Below, piece by piece: positions 34,012 to 42,623 of a DNA stretch of 64,000 bases. Made by a program: the position numbers and the translations under genes. Within the stretch, counting starts at the first letter, position 1. Each line of letters begins with the position of its first letter. The notes beneath the pieces are model-generated. The model searched no databases. It was not told the DNA's origin and was given only the letters and a program-made list of their open reading frames with translations. This DNA comes from Actinoplanes cyaneus. GTDB taxonomy: Bacteria > Actinomycetota > Actinomycetes > Mycobacteriales > Micromonosporaceae. Location of the stretch: the NCBI RefSeq assembly GCF_016862095.1, contig NZ_BOMH01000061.1, positions 38,323-102,322 on the forward strand. The letters are read 5' to 3'.

Positions 34012-34353
34012 TCAGGCGAGATGGGCCAGTTGTTCCTCGAGGTGGAAGACCTGGTCGAGGACCAGCATGCCCTCGTCGGGGCGCAGCTCACCGAGGGCGG
34101 GGAAGAAGCCGGCCATCGCGGCCTGCCAGCGGCCGTTGACCTCGGTGCGGGCCATCGCCTCCTGCGTGGCCGCGAAGTCGTCGGTCTCCAGAGTGCCGAC
34201 CAGCAGGCCGTCCGGGCGCAGGAACAGCCGGTAGTTCCGCCAGCCGGTCTCGTGCAGCGCCCGCAGCATGTCCGGCCAGACGGCGGCGTGCGCCTCGCGG
34301 TAGGCGTCCAGCTTGGCAGGGTCGACCTGGAGCGTGAAGCAGACGTGGGTCAC
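34012..34353 (-). CDS. rhaU: L-rhamnose mutarotase
   Basis: Interconverts alpha and beta anomers of L-rhamnose, supplying the isomerase with its preferred form. 113 residues, the size of RhaU (about 104). The core is clear: CFTLQVDPAKLDAYREAHAA with the catalytic His, VWPDMLRALHETGWRNYRLF, LVGTLETDDF and RWQAAMAGFF. I chose GTG at 34353 on the family N-terminus. The LacI-type operator TGAAACGTATCA ends 5 bases upstream of this start, leaving little or no 5' leader. The isomerase gene 6 kb away has the same operator, so the two probably form one regulon. Confidence 0.9.
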   Translation of the reverse strand: MTHVCFTLQVDPAKLDAYREAHAAVWPDMLRALHETGWRNYRLFLRPDGLLVGTLETDDFAATQEAMARTEVNGRWQAAMAGFFPALGELRPDEGMLVLDQVFHLEEQLAHLA

Positions 34354-34357
34354 TCTG

Positions 34358-34369
34358 TGAAACGTATCA
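34358..34369 (-). promoter_or_regulatory. LacI-type operator upstream of rhamnose mutarotase
   Basis: TGAAACGTATCA, one base different from the perfect palindrome TGAAACGTTTCA before rhaI. It lies 5 bases before the GTG start, where bound repressor would block initiation. Confidence 0.7.
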
Positions 34370-34684
34370 GTCGGCAGGTGGCGTGGAACAGTCCTGCACA
34401 TCGACTCGACTCGCAGGCCCGCCGCACTCCCGACCCGCCACGGCGGTGACACCGGGTCGCGCCTCGGATCGTTGTGCACTCGGCTGCCTCCGCGGCCCGC
34501 GCGGCGTCGTCACCAGCGTCGATGCTCGCCTGGGCGGGGCGGCTCAGCGGGTGCTCAGCGTCGGAAGCGCACGGTGTTGTTCGGGGCCCCTGGTGAGAAT
34601 CCGCACGTGAGTGGTCATTTTCACGGCATACGGGTATGCCGAGGTGCGCTGTACTAAGCGGACAGACTGGGACGGGAGCAGGCA
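34370..34684. other. divergent intergenic region before ndh
   Basis: About 330 bp between the mutarotase start and the ndh start. I see no coding sequence. CATACGGGTATG (34626-34637) is a small inverted repeat 48 bases before the ndh start and could be a regulator site; GGGACGGGAGCAGGCA is the ndh ribosome-binding region. Confidence 0.4.
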
Positions 34685-36139
34685 ATGACTCAAGCAAGTC
34701 GCCGCCAACGCGTGGTCGTGGTGGGGGCCGGTTTCGGTGGACTCTTCGCGATCAAGGCACTGCGCAAGGCTCCGGTGGACATCACCCTCATCAACGGTAC
34801 GGCGTACCACCTCTTCCAGCCGCTGCTCTACCAGGTGGCGACCGGCATCCTGTCCGAGGGTGAGATCGCTCCGCCGATCCGCGAGGTGCTGAAGAACCAG
34901 GACAACGTCGACGTCCGGCTCGGCTGGGTGTCGGACATCGACATCGAGAAGAAGGTCGTCGCCGTCTCCGGCCCGGGCATCGACTACACCGTGGAGTACG
35001 ACACGCTCATCGTGGCGGCGGGCGCCTCCCAGTCGTACTTCGGCAATGACCAGTTCGCCGATCACGCGCCCGGCATGAAGAGCATCGATGACGCGCTCGA
35101 GCTGCGTGCCCGGATCTTCGGCGCGTTCGAGGTCGCCGATCTGCACACCGACCCGGAGACGATCCAGCGGTGGCTGACCTTCGTCGTCGTCGGCGCCGGC
35201 CCGACCGGCACCGAGCTGGCCGGCCAGATCGCCGAGCTGGCCCACCGCACCCTGCCGGGGCAGTACAAGCACATCGACCCCCGCAAGGCGCGGATCATCC
35301 TGGTCGACGCGATCGGGGCGGTGCTCAACACGTTCGGCGACCACCTCTCCGCCGGCGCCCAGCGCCAGCTGGAGAAACTGGGTGTCGAGGTCAAGCTGAA
35401 CACCAAGGTCGTCGGGGTCGACTCGACCGGCATCGAGGTCGAGGACGCGAACGGCCGGCACACCATCCCGTCGATCACCAAGGTCTGGGCGGCCGGTGTC
35501 GCCGCTCCGCCGCTGGCCCGCAAGCTGGCCGAGGCCGCCGGAGCGAAGACCGACCGGGCCGGCCGGGTGTTCGTGGAGAAGGACACCACGCTGCCCGGGC
35601 ACCCCGAGATCTTCGTGCTCGGCGACATGATGAACCTGGCCGGTGAGGACGGCAAGCCGTTGCCCGGGGTGGCGCAGGTCGCCATCCAGAGCGGCCGGCA
35701 CGCCGCCGACCAGATCAAGCGGCGGCTCAGCGGGAAGGAGACCGGGCAGCCCTTCAAGTACTTCGACAAGGGCAGCCTCGCGACGATCTCCCGGTTCTCC
35801 GCGGTGGCCAGCATCGGCAAGGTGCACCTGTCCGGCTTCCTGGCCTGGGTGGTGTGGGTCGCTGTGCACCTGTTCTACCTGGTCGGCTTCAAGAACCGGG
35901 TGACGGCGGTGCTGCACTGGGCGGTCAGCTTCATCGGCCGCGGGCGGTCCGAGCGGGTGGCCACGCAGCAGCAGGCGTTCGCTCGCCGGGCGATCCGAGC
36001 CTATGGCGACCCCTTCGAGAGGGAGCGCGCCGAGGCGGTCACGGCCCACAAGAAGGAGCTGCTCGACAACGCCGCCCCGGCCGAGAAGCAGCCGGCAACC
36101 GCCACGCCGGAGCGGGAGCCGCTCAGCGTCCGGGAGTGA
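34685..36139 (+). CDS. ndh: type II NADH dehydrogenase
   Basis: Non-proton-pumping NADH:quinone oxidoreductase on the inner membrane face, 484 residues. FAD site VVVVGAGFGGLFAIKAL, NADH site FVVVGAGPTGTELAGQI, the second FAD motif EIFVLGDMMN and the quinone-site region VAQVAIQSGRHAADQI. After the core, FLAWVVWVAVHLFYLVGFKN forms the C-terminal membrane anchor typical of mycobacterial-type Ndh, with a charged tail. Single gene followed by a strong hairpin. Confidence 0.95.
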   Translation: MTQASRRQRVVVVGAGFGGLFAIKALRKAPVDITLINGTAYHLFQPLLYQVATGILSEGEIAPPIREVLKNQDNVDVRLGWVSDIDIEKKVVAVSGPGIDYTVEYDTLIVAAGASQSYFGNDQFADHAPGMKSIDDALELRARIFGAFEVADLHTDPETIQRWLTFVVVGAGPTGTELAGQIAELAHRTLPGQYKHIDPRKARIILVDAIGAVLNTFGDHLSAGAQRQLEKLGVEVKLNTKVVGVDSTGIEVEDANGRHTIPSITKVWAAGVAAPPLARKLAEAAGAKTDRAGRVFVEKDTTLPGHPEIFVLGDMMNLAGEDGKPLPGVAQVAIQSGRHAADQIKRRLSGKETGQPFKYFDKGSLATISRFSAVASIGKVHLSGFLAWVVWVAVHLFYLVGFKNRVTAVLHWAVSFIGRGRSERVATQQQAFARRAIRAYGDPFERERAEAVTAHKKELLDNAAPAEKQPATATPEREPLSVRE

Positions 36140-36148
36140 TCACGCGGA

Positions 36149-36206
36149 CCAGGCGGTCGGCCGGCGCAGGAAAGCGGCACCTGCGCCGGCCACTTGCCCC
36201 GCCTGG
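36149..36206 (+). terminator. large two-part hairpin after ndh
   Basis: Inner perfect 12-bp stem GGCCGGCGCAGG / CCTGCGCCGGCC with a 9-base loop (36159-36191), plus an outer 8-bp stem CCAGGCGG / CCGCCTGG (36149-36156 and 36199-36206). It starts 9 bases past the ndh stop. No T-tract, as usual in high-GC actinomycetes. Confidence 0.75.
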
Positions 36207-36514
36207 CGCACATAGCATCGTTCCGATCACTGACGGTCACCCTAAGGTTCAGCTCACCGTGGGGGCGCCGGCGGCACCGGCTCCATGACCTTCGACGGCG
36301 TACGTGGATCGGGAATTGCTGGTAGAACGGGGTTCGCGCTCTCCGGATGGAGCACCGCGGCCGACCGATCCGGCATCGATCTCGCGTCGGGTGTCTCGAA
36401 CCTGACCGTCGACCGGCGGTAACCTGGCGTTCGATCATTAGGTAGCGTGTACCGGCCCCGGCCGGGAAACCCGGATCAGTGGGCGCCAGCGCTGCCGAAG
36501 AGAGAAGGCCCCGA
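36207..36514. other. intergenic region before thymidine kinase gene
   Basis: No coding sequence is evident. The last 80 bases before the thymidine kinase gene are the likely promoter region (a TTCGATCATTAGG stretch near 36431). I see no repeats or strong palindromes here. Confidence 0.35.
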
Positions 36515-37165
36515 TTGATACCGGTCTCCGCCGCGACCGTGATGGCCCTACGGCAGCCGGCACTGGCCCCGGTCTTCGGGACCCTCACCCTGTTCACCGG
36601 CCGGATGGGCTCGGGCAAGAGCACTCTCGCTCTGCAGAATGCGTTCAACCGCCGCCAGGCCGGCCGCCCCGGCGTGTTACTGACCAGCCAGGACAGGGCC
36701 GGCGAGGGAATCATGTCGTCACGGCTCGGGGTGACCGCCGACGCGATCGAGGTCACCACGGGGATGGATCTGGCCGCCCTGGTCGTCGACCGGGTGCCGA
36801 CCGGGGGTTTCGTGATCGCCGACGAGGCACAGTTCCTCACTCCGGAGCAGGTGGAGCAGCTGGCCTGGGCCGCGGACGAGCTGGCCGTCGACATCGACTG
36901 CTACGCCATCACGACTGACTTCCTGTCCCGGCTGTTCCCGGGCGCGCAGCGCCTGGTCGAGCTGGCCGACGTGATCACGCCGTTGCAGGTGGAGGTGACC
37001 TGCTGGTGCGGTCGTCCCGGCCGGCAGAACGCGCGGATCGTCGACGGCCAGGTGGCGCGGGCCGGTGAGCAGGTCGCGGTCGGCGACACGTCGGAGACGT
37101 CCGCGGTGTCCTACCGGGTGCTGTGCCGCCGTCACTGGCGCAACGGCGAGCCCGGCCCCGCGTAA
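36515..37165 (+). CDS. tdk: type II thymidine kinase
   Basis: Salvages thymidine to dTMP. 216 residues. P-loop FTGRMGSGKSTLALQNAF, DEAQFL with the catalytic Glu region, and structural zinc ligands CWCG and CRRH near the C-terminus identify the TK1-like family. AGAGAAGG lies 6 bases before a TTG at 36515, which I take as the start; ATG at 36542 is closer to the family N-terminus but has no ribosome binding site. Single gene after the ndh hairpin. The lasso region reads FLSRLFPGAQRLVELAD. Confidence 0.87.
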   Translation: MIPVSAATVMALRQPALAPVFGTLTLFTGRMGSGKSTLALQNAFNRRQAGRPGVLLTSQDRAGEGIMSSRLGVTADAIEVTTGMDLAALVVDRVPTGGFVIADEAQFLTPEQVEQLAWAADELAVDIDCYAITTDFLSRLFPGAQRLVELADVITPLQVEVTCWCGRPGRQNARIVDGQVARAGEQVAVGDTSETSAVSYRVLCRRHWRNGEPGPA

Positions 37166-37242
37166 CCAGAGACAGGCCCGCGCGTGACCAGAGCCCGGCT
37201 CCGCATAACCGCTGCCGGGCCCGCCGAGGGGAGACCGGCCGG

Positions 37243-38466
37243 TCAGCAGGTGCCGGTGCCCCACCACCGGCACGCCACGGTCCACATGTCGGCGGTCACC
37301 AGCCGCACCTCACCACCGGCGTCGTCGAGCACCGCCCGCCCACCGGCCAGCGGCACGTCGATCGTCTCACCGGGCCGCAGGATCGTCGGCTCGTCGAAGC
37401 GATGCCGATACCGTCCGCCGACCATGACGTGTCCCTGCAGGTTCACCGGTGATCCGCCGATGCCGGTCAGGGTGACCTTCTCGATCCCGCCGTACTTGAC
37501 CTTCAGTTCGACCGTGCCGGTGAGCGGGCTCCCGCACCGCACCAGGCACGGGTAGACGAACGATCGCCGCAGGTCACCTTGCGGATCGAAGAGGTACGCG
37601 CCGTCGCCCGCCCCGGGGTGCGCCGGGTCGGTGTTGGTGAGGATCTGCGCGTCCAGCCCCCAGTGCTTGTGGGTCGCGCTGTCCCGCCCCCTGCCGACGT
37701 GCACGTAGATCCGCCCGCCCGCCGGCACGACCGTTCCCCGCGCGAACGTGTACCGCCGCAGCCCCGAGTCCCGTACCCACCACCCGCTCAGGTCCACGGC
37801 ACGGGGTCCGGTGTTCCCGACCCGCACCCACTCGTCGTCGAGGTCGCCGCCGGCCGCGTCGGGGTTGGCCCACACGGTCAGCTTCGCGCCGGACGCCGGC
37901 CCGGTCCCGCAGGCGTCGTCGTCCCACAGGCCTTTCCGCCGCGGCGCCGCTTCCGCCGCCGCCCGCGCGTAGGCCTGGTCCCACGCGCCCTCCCCGGGGA
38001 ACGCCAGCGCCAGCGCATGCCCTCGTTGCACCAGGTCGGAGCCGAGGTCCACCCATCGCCCGCCGATCCGCACGGCGATCGACCGCAGCGGCCGTCCGCG
38101 ACTGCTGCTGCTCGCGTGTTGCGCGGTCAGCCGTACCACGCCGTTCGCGGCCTTGACCAGCTGCTCCACCCGGGCGGTGGCCTCCAGCGCGTGGCATTCA
38201 CCGCGGCGCCGTGCCGGGTTCGGCGAGTATCGGTGCTGTTCCATGGCCTGCACGCCGATCAGCCGGACGGACCGGGCGGCGGCCCGGCCTACGCGGACCA
38301 TCAGCGTGTCCCCGTCCGGCACCCAGTCGACCTTGCCGGTCCACACCGTGCAGCGCGGGCTTCCGGTGCCGGGCCGGCAGGCGACGGTCGCCGCGGCCGC
38401 GGGCGCCGGCATCACGGCGGCGGTCAGCGCGATGGAGGCGGCGAGCGCAACGAGTCGGCGCAGCAT
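37243..38466 (-). CDS. secreted thermonuclease-like protein with lamin-tail domain
   Basis: 407 residues. The signal peptide MLRRLVALAASIALTAAVMP ends with an Ala-rich APAAAAT cleavage region. A staphylococcal-nuclease (SNase) domain follows with VPDGDTLMVRV and VRLIGVQAMEQH, keeping the Asp-Gly-Asp-Thr and Glu of the calcium and catalytic site. Around residues 195-300 is a lamin-tail (LTD) fold: DDEWVRVGNTGPRAVDLSGW and RYTFARGTVVPAGGRIYVHV. Cys pairs at both ends suggest disulfides. Probably digests extracellular nucleic acid. Single gene, divergent from the ABC exporter. Confidence 0.9.
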   Translation of the reverse strand: MLRRLVALAASIALTAAVMPAPAAAATVACRPGTGSPRCTVWTGKVDWVPDGDTLMVRVGRAAARSVRLIGVQAMEQHRYSPNPARRRGECHALEATARVEQLVKAANGVVRLTAQHASSSSRGRPLRSIAVRIGGRWVDLGSDLVQRGHALALAFPGEGAWDQAYARAAAEAAPRRKGLWDDDACGTGPASGAKLTVWANPDAAGGDLDDEWVRVGNTGPRAVDLSGWWVRDSGLRRYTFARGTVVPAGGRIYVHVGRGRDSATHKHWGLDAQILTNTDPAHPGAGDGAYLFDPQGDLRRSFVYPCLVRCGSPLTGTVELKVKYGGIEKVTLTGIGGSPVNLQGHVMVGGRYRHRFDEPTILRPGETIDVPLAGGRAVLDDAGGEVRLVTADMWTVACRWWGTGTC

Positions 38467-38540
38467 GCCCTCACGATCGGCACATCTCGGTCACCGCCTG
38501 AGGCGGTGCTTCGCAGTGCGGTTTCGCTCCCCCAAGGTCG

Positions 38541-38553
38541 TTAGCTAAGCTAA
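38541..38553 (+). promoter_or_regulatory. palindromic operator upstream of ABC exporter
   Basis: Perfect palindrome TTAGCT-A-AGCTAA ending 22 bases before the TTG start of the first ABC gene. It looks like the MarR-type operators often found before drug-exporter genes. No regulator gene is adjacent, so the binding protein is unknown. Confidence 0.55.
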
Positions 38554-38575
38554 GCACCTAGGTAAGGAGCGCCGC

Positions 38576-40357
38576 TTGTCCCACGTCCCACGCCGCGCCC
38601 CGCGGGCCGGCATCCACCCCGACAAGTCGAAGAGCTGGCTGCGGCGCGCCTGGCCGCTGCTCAAGGCCCACCGGGCGCTGCTGATCACGTCGCTCGCGCT
38701 CTCCTTCATCGGGCTGATCGTGCAGGTGCAGATCCCGAATCTCGTCCGGGTCGGCATCGATCGCGCCCTCGTCACGCACACCGCCGGGCTCACGCGCTAT
38801 GTGTGGCTGATCGCCGGTCTGGCGCTCACCCAGGGCGTCATCAACTACCTGGCCAGGCTCTATCTACTGCGTACGGCGTACGAGCTGGAGTACGACCTGC
38901 GCAGCATCGTGTTCAGCCACCTCATGCGGATGTCCTACGGCTTCTACGACCGCGTCCAGTCCGGTGAACTGATGTCGCGCGCCACCTCCGACATCCGCGC
39001 CGTGCAGATGTACCTCACGTTCGGCCCGTCGATCCTGGTCCAGTGCATGATCGCGGTGATCGCGTTCGTCCTGATGCTCTCGATCAACCCGCTCCTGGCC
39101 GTGGTGGCGATGCTGACCATGCCGGCGGTCGCGGTGCTCGGCGTCCGCATGCGCAAGGCGATCTTCCCGGTCTCCTGGCTGATCCAGTCGCGCCTGGCCG
39201 GTGTCGCCACCGTGGTCGACGAGAACATCCAGGGGGTACGCATCGTCAAGGCGTTCGCCGCGGAACAGCGCCAGGTCGACACCCTCGCGAGCGCCGCCGA
39301 CCGGGTGCGCTGGGCCTACACGACGGACGCGCGGCTGCGCAGCCGGTGGACCCCGGTGATGGACAACCTGCCGCGGCTCGGGCTGGCGCTGGTGCTGCTC
39401 GTGGGCGGGCTGATGGTGCTGCACGGGCACGCGACGGTGGGGACGGTGGTGGCCTTCAACTCGTACGTGCTGATGTTGCAACCGCCGTTCCGGATGCTCG
39501 GCATGATCATCATGATGGGCCAGCGGGCCGCGGCGTCGTCGCAGCGCATCTACGACATTCTCGACACCCCGGCGGAGATCGTCGACCCGCCGTCGCTGGA
39601 GGTCCCGCCAGCGCGCGGTGACCTGCGGTTCCGGGAGGTCACCTTCGCCTACCCCGACGGCACCGCCGCCCTGACCGGCCTCGACCTGCACATCCGTCCC
39701 GGCGAAACGGTCGCCCTGGTCGGCGCGACCGGCAGCGGCAAGTCGACCGTCGGCCGCCTGGCCGCCCGCTTCTACGACGTCACCGGCGGGCAGGTGCTGC
39801 TCGACGGCACCGACGTGCGCGACTATCCCCTCGAGACGCTGCGCGACCGGGTCGGCATCGTCCCCGACGAGCCGTTCCTCTTCTCCGTCTCGCTGCACGA
39901 CAACATCGCCTTCGGCCGGCCCGCCGCGACCCGCGAGCAGGTCGTCGCGGCGGCGACGGCGGCCGGCGCGGACGCCTTCATCAGAGACCTTCCGGAGGGG
40001 TACGACACGGTGGTCGGCGAGCGCGGCTACACGCTCTCCGGCGGTCAGCGGCAGCGGGTCGCGATCGCGCGGGCGTTGCTGGTCAACCCGCCGGTGCTGA
40101 TCCTCGACGACGCGACCAGCGCCGTCGACGTCCGCGTCGAGCACGAGATCCACGAGTCGCTGCGCGCGCTGATGGCCGGCCGCACCACGATCATGGTGGC
40201 GCACCGGCTCGCCACGATCGGCCTCGCCGACCGCGTGATCCTGATCGAGAACGGTCGCGTGGCCGCCGACGGCACCCACGCGTCGCTGCTGGCCACCGAG
40301 CCGCGGTACGCGCGGGTCCTGGCCGCGTCCAGCGAGGAGCAGGAGGCCGTGGCATGA
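38576..40357 (+). CDS. ABC exporter half-transporter, degenerate-site subunit
   Basis: 593 residues: six membrane helices (about 25-310) then an ATPase domain. Walker A GATGSGKST, signature LSGGQRQR, Walker B LILDDATSAVD. The residue after the Walker B Asp is Asp rather than catalytic Glu, as in the weak site of heterodimeric exporters such as TM287/288. TTG start with AAGGAG 6 bases upstream. It overlaps the next ABC gene by 4 bases; the two must form one heterodimer exporting a hydrophobic compound. Confidence 0.93.
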   Translation: MSHVPRRAPRAGIHPDKSKSWLRRAWPLLKAHRALLITSLALSFIGLIVQVQIPNLVRVGIDRALVTHTAGLTRYVWLIAGLALTQGVINYLARLYLLRTAYELEYDLRSIVFSHLMRMSYGFYDRVQSGELMSRATSDIRAVQMYLTFGPSILVQCMIAVIAFVLMLSINPLLAVVAMLTMPAVAVLGVRMRKAIFPVSWLIQSRLAGVATVVDENIQGVRIVKAFAAEQRQVDTLASAADRVRWAYTTDARLRSRWTPVMDNLPRLGLALVLLVGGLMVLHGHATVGTVVAFNSYVLMLQPPFRMLGMIIMMGQRAAASSQRIYDILDTPAEIVDPPSLEVPPARGDLRFREVTFAYPDGTAALTGLDLHIRPGETVALVGATGSGKSTVGRLAARFYDVTGGQVLLDGTDVRDYPLETLRDRVGIVPDEPFLFSVSLHDNIAFGRPAATREQVVAAATAAGADAFIRDLPEGYDTVVGERGYTLSGGQRQRVAIARALLVNPPVLILDDATSAVDVRVEHEIHESLRALMAGRTTIMVAHRLATIGLADRVILIENGRVAADGTHASLLATEPRYARVLAASSEEQEAVA

Positions 40358-42297
40358 GCATGTTCGGCGGCGGGTTCGGCGGGCCCGGCGGCGCGATGCC
40401 CGGCGGGATGAGCGGCGCCCGCCGGGATCGGCCGGGCGGCGCCCCGTTCGCCGGGATCCCGGCCGAGCTGGCCGCCGGGGTGGCCCGCCTGGAGTCGTCC
40501 GAGCCACCCCTCGACCCGCCGAGGGAGACGTTCCACCAGCAGCCCGACAACCGGCGGCTCACGCTCGGGACGCTGCTGGCCAACCGCCCCGCGGTGCTGG
40601 TCACCGCCGCGGTCGCCGTCCTGGCCGAGGCCCTGCTGCTGCAGGCCGGGCCGCTGCTCGTGCAGATCGGCATCGACCACGGCATCGTGGCGCGCGACGT
40701 GCCGGTGCTGGTCCTGTCCGCTGTCGCGTTCCTGGCGGCGGTCGGGCTGACCGCGTTCGCGTCCGGGGTGCGGATCCGGCAGAGCGGGCGGCTCGCCGCC
40801 TACGTCACCCGTGACCTGCGGGTCCGTGTCTTCAAGCACCTGCAGCGGCTCAGCCTGGACTTCTACACCAGGGAGAAGGCCGGGGTCACGATGACCCGGA
40901 TGACCTCCGACGTCGAGGCGATCCAGCAGCTGCTGCAGGACGGTTTCGCGCAGTTCCTGATCCAGGGGCTCACCATGATCGTGGTGACAGTGGTGCTCGT
41001 GCACTACGACGCGGAGCTGGCCGCGATCACGTTGCTGCTGGTCGTGCCGCCCCTCGCGGCGCTGTCGATCTGGTTCAGGAAAGCTGCCGACCAGGGGTAC
41101 GAGCGGCAGCGCGACGCCATCGCGGGACTCTTCTCGCACCTCTCCGAGAGCCTTTACGGCGTACGCGTGATCACCGCCCACAACCAGCAGCAGCGCAGTG
41201 TCGCCGAGCATCGCGAGGTGGTCGGCGCCTACCGCGACGCCAACGACCACACCGGGCGGATCAGCGCCGTCTACGGCCCGGGCAGCTCGGTGATCGGCCT
41301 TCTCGGGCTGGCCGCGCTGCTGCTCATCGGCGGGCGCATGGTGCTGCGCGGCGAGCTGACCATCGGCGAGCTGACCGCGTTCGTGCTCTACATCAACGCG
41401 TTCTTCCAGCCGGTCCAGCAGCTCGTGCAGCTCTACACCAACTATCAGCAGGCCCGGGCCGCGCTCGGCAAGCTGCGCGGGCTGCTCGGGACGGCACCGT
41501 CCGTACCGGAGCGGATCGACGCTCTTGCCCTGCCACCGGCCAGCGGCGGGATCGAGCTGCGGAACGTCTCCTTCGGGTACGACCCCGAGCGCCCCGTGCT
41601 CCGCGACGTGACCCTGCGCATCGCCCCGGGCGAGACGATCGCGTGCGTCGGCCCGACCGGCGCCGGGAAGTCGACGCTGGCCAAGCTGGTCGCCCGCCTC
41701 TACGACCCGGACCGTGGCGCGGTGCTCATCGACGGCCACGACCTGCGCGATGTCACGCTGGACTCACTGCACCGGCAGGTCGGCGTGGTGCCGCAGGAGC
41801 CGTTCCTGTTCGCCGGGACGCTGCGGGACAACATCGCGTTCGCCCGCCCGGACGCCTCCGACGACGAGGTTTCCGCCGCTGTCGACGCCGTCGGCCTGCG
41901 CGACCTGGTCGACCGCTCCCCCGACGGCCTCGACACCATCCTGCACGAACGCGGCCAATCGGTCTCCTCCGGCGAACGCCAGCTGATCGCCCTGGCCCGC
42001 GTCTTCGTGGCGGCGCCCCGGGTGGTCGTCCTCGACGAGGCCACGTCCAGCCTGGACCTGCGCTCCGAACTGCGGGTCGAGGCCGCCGTCCAGCGCCTGC
42101 TCGAAGGACGCACCGCGATCCTCGTGGCGCACCGCCTGTCGACCGCCCGCCGAGCCGACCGCGTCATCGTCGTCGACAACGGCGGCATCCTCGAATCCGG
42201 CCACCACGACGACCTGGTCGCGCGCGGCGGTCGTTACGCCACCATGTACGCCACCTGGGAATCCCACACCACAACCCCCGATCCGGGTACGCCCTGA
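40354..42297 (+). CDS. ABC exporter half-transporter, catalytic subunit
   Basis: 647 residues, with a Gly-rich N-terminus (MFGGGFGGPGGAMPGG) before six membrane helices and the ATPase. Walker A GPTGAGKST; Walker B VVLDEATSSLD with the catalytic Glu. The signature reads VSSGERQ instead of LSGGQ. The Glu here pairs with LSGGQ of the partner to make the working site, and the Asp of the partner pairs with this altered signature to make the inactive site, so the two subunits are complementary. ATG overlaps the partner's stop. Confidence 0.93.
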   Translation: MSMFGGGFGGPGGAMPGGMSGARRDRPGGAPFAGIPAELAAGVARLESSEPPLDPPRETFHQQPDNRRLTLGTLLANRPAVLVTAAVAVLAEALLLQAGPLLVQIGIDHGIVARDVPVLVLSAVAFLAAVGLTAFASGVRIRQSGRLAAYVTRDLRVRVFKHLQRLSLDFYTREKAGVTMTRMTSDVEAIQQLLQDGFAQFLIQGLTMIVVTVVLVHYDAELAAITLLLVVPPLAALSIWFRKAADQGYERQRDAIAGLFSHLSESLYGVRVITAHNQQQRSVAEHREVVGAYRDANDHTGRISAVYGPGSSVIGLLGLAALLLIGGRMVLRGELTIGELTAFVLYINAFFQPVQQLVQLYTNYQQARAALGKLRGLLGTAPSVPERIDALALPPASGGIELRNVSFGYDPERPVLRDVTLRIAPGETIACVGPTGAGKSTLAKLVARLYDPDRGAVLIDGHDLRDVTLDSLHRQVGVVPQEPFLFAGTLRDNIAFARPDASDDEVSAAVDAVGLRDLVDRSPDGLDTILHERGQSVSSGERQLIALARVFVAAPRVVVLDEATSSLDLRSELRVEAAVQRLLEGRTAILVAHRLSTARRADRVIVVDNGGILESGHHDDLVARGGRYATMYATWESHTTTPDPGTP

Positions 42298-42623
42298 GCC
42301 GCCCGCCGAAGCGGCCGCCCAGCCTCGCGACCCAGCAGCCCCACGCCGCCGGCCCCGCCGCCCCACCCACGCCGCACGCCCGGCGTGAGTTCCCGCCGCG
42401 GACCTCGCGCAAGGCCGTCTTCCCTCCCGGCCCAGCCGCGGCCGCCGGGCCTCGGCTGGTTCTCATGGGCGTTATTCGTCCCTCATAACGCCCATGAGAA
42501 CCAGCCCGGACCGCTGGCCGCGCCGCGGCCCGGAGCAGGCCGCAGCCTCGCGCCGCTGCTCGGAGCGGAACCCGCCCACCGACGCCTCGATGCCGCTCGG
42601 AGCGGGCTACGGCCGGGCGGGGT
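42298..42623. other. convergent intergenic region with palindrome copy F
   Basis: 326 bp between the stops of the ABC exporter and the serine hydrolase. Apart from the perfect palindrome at 42454-42506, I see only GC-rich sequence and no coding region. Confidence 0.5.
42454..42506. repeat. dispersed 53-bp palindrome family, copy F (perfect, inverted)
   Basis: Perfect 22-bp inverted repeat beginning GGCTGGTTCTCATGGGCGTT around the loop TCGTCCCTC (42476-42484), whose reverse complement GAGGGACGA equals the loop of copy B. The middle of the stem (TCATGGGCG) differs from the other copies on both arms, so base pairing is preserved. Confidence 0.9.
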
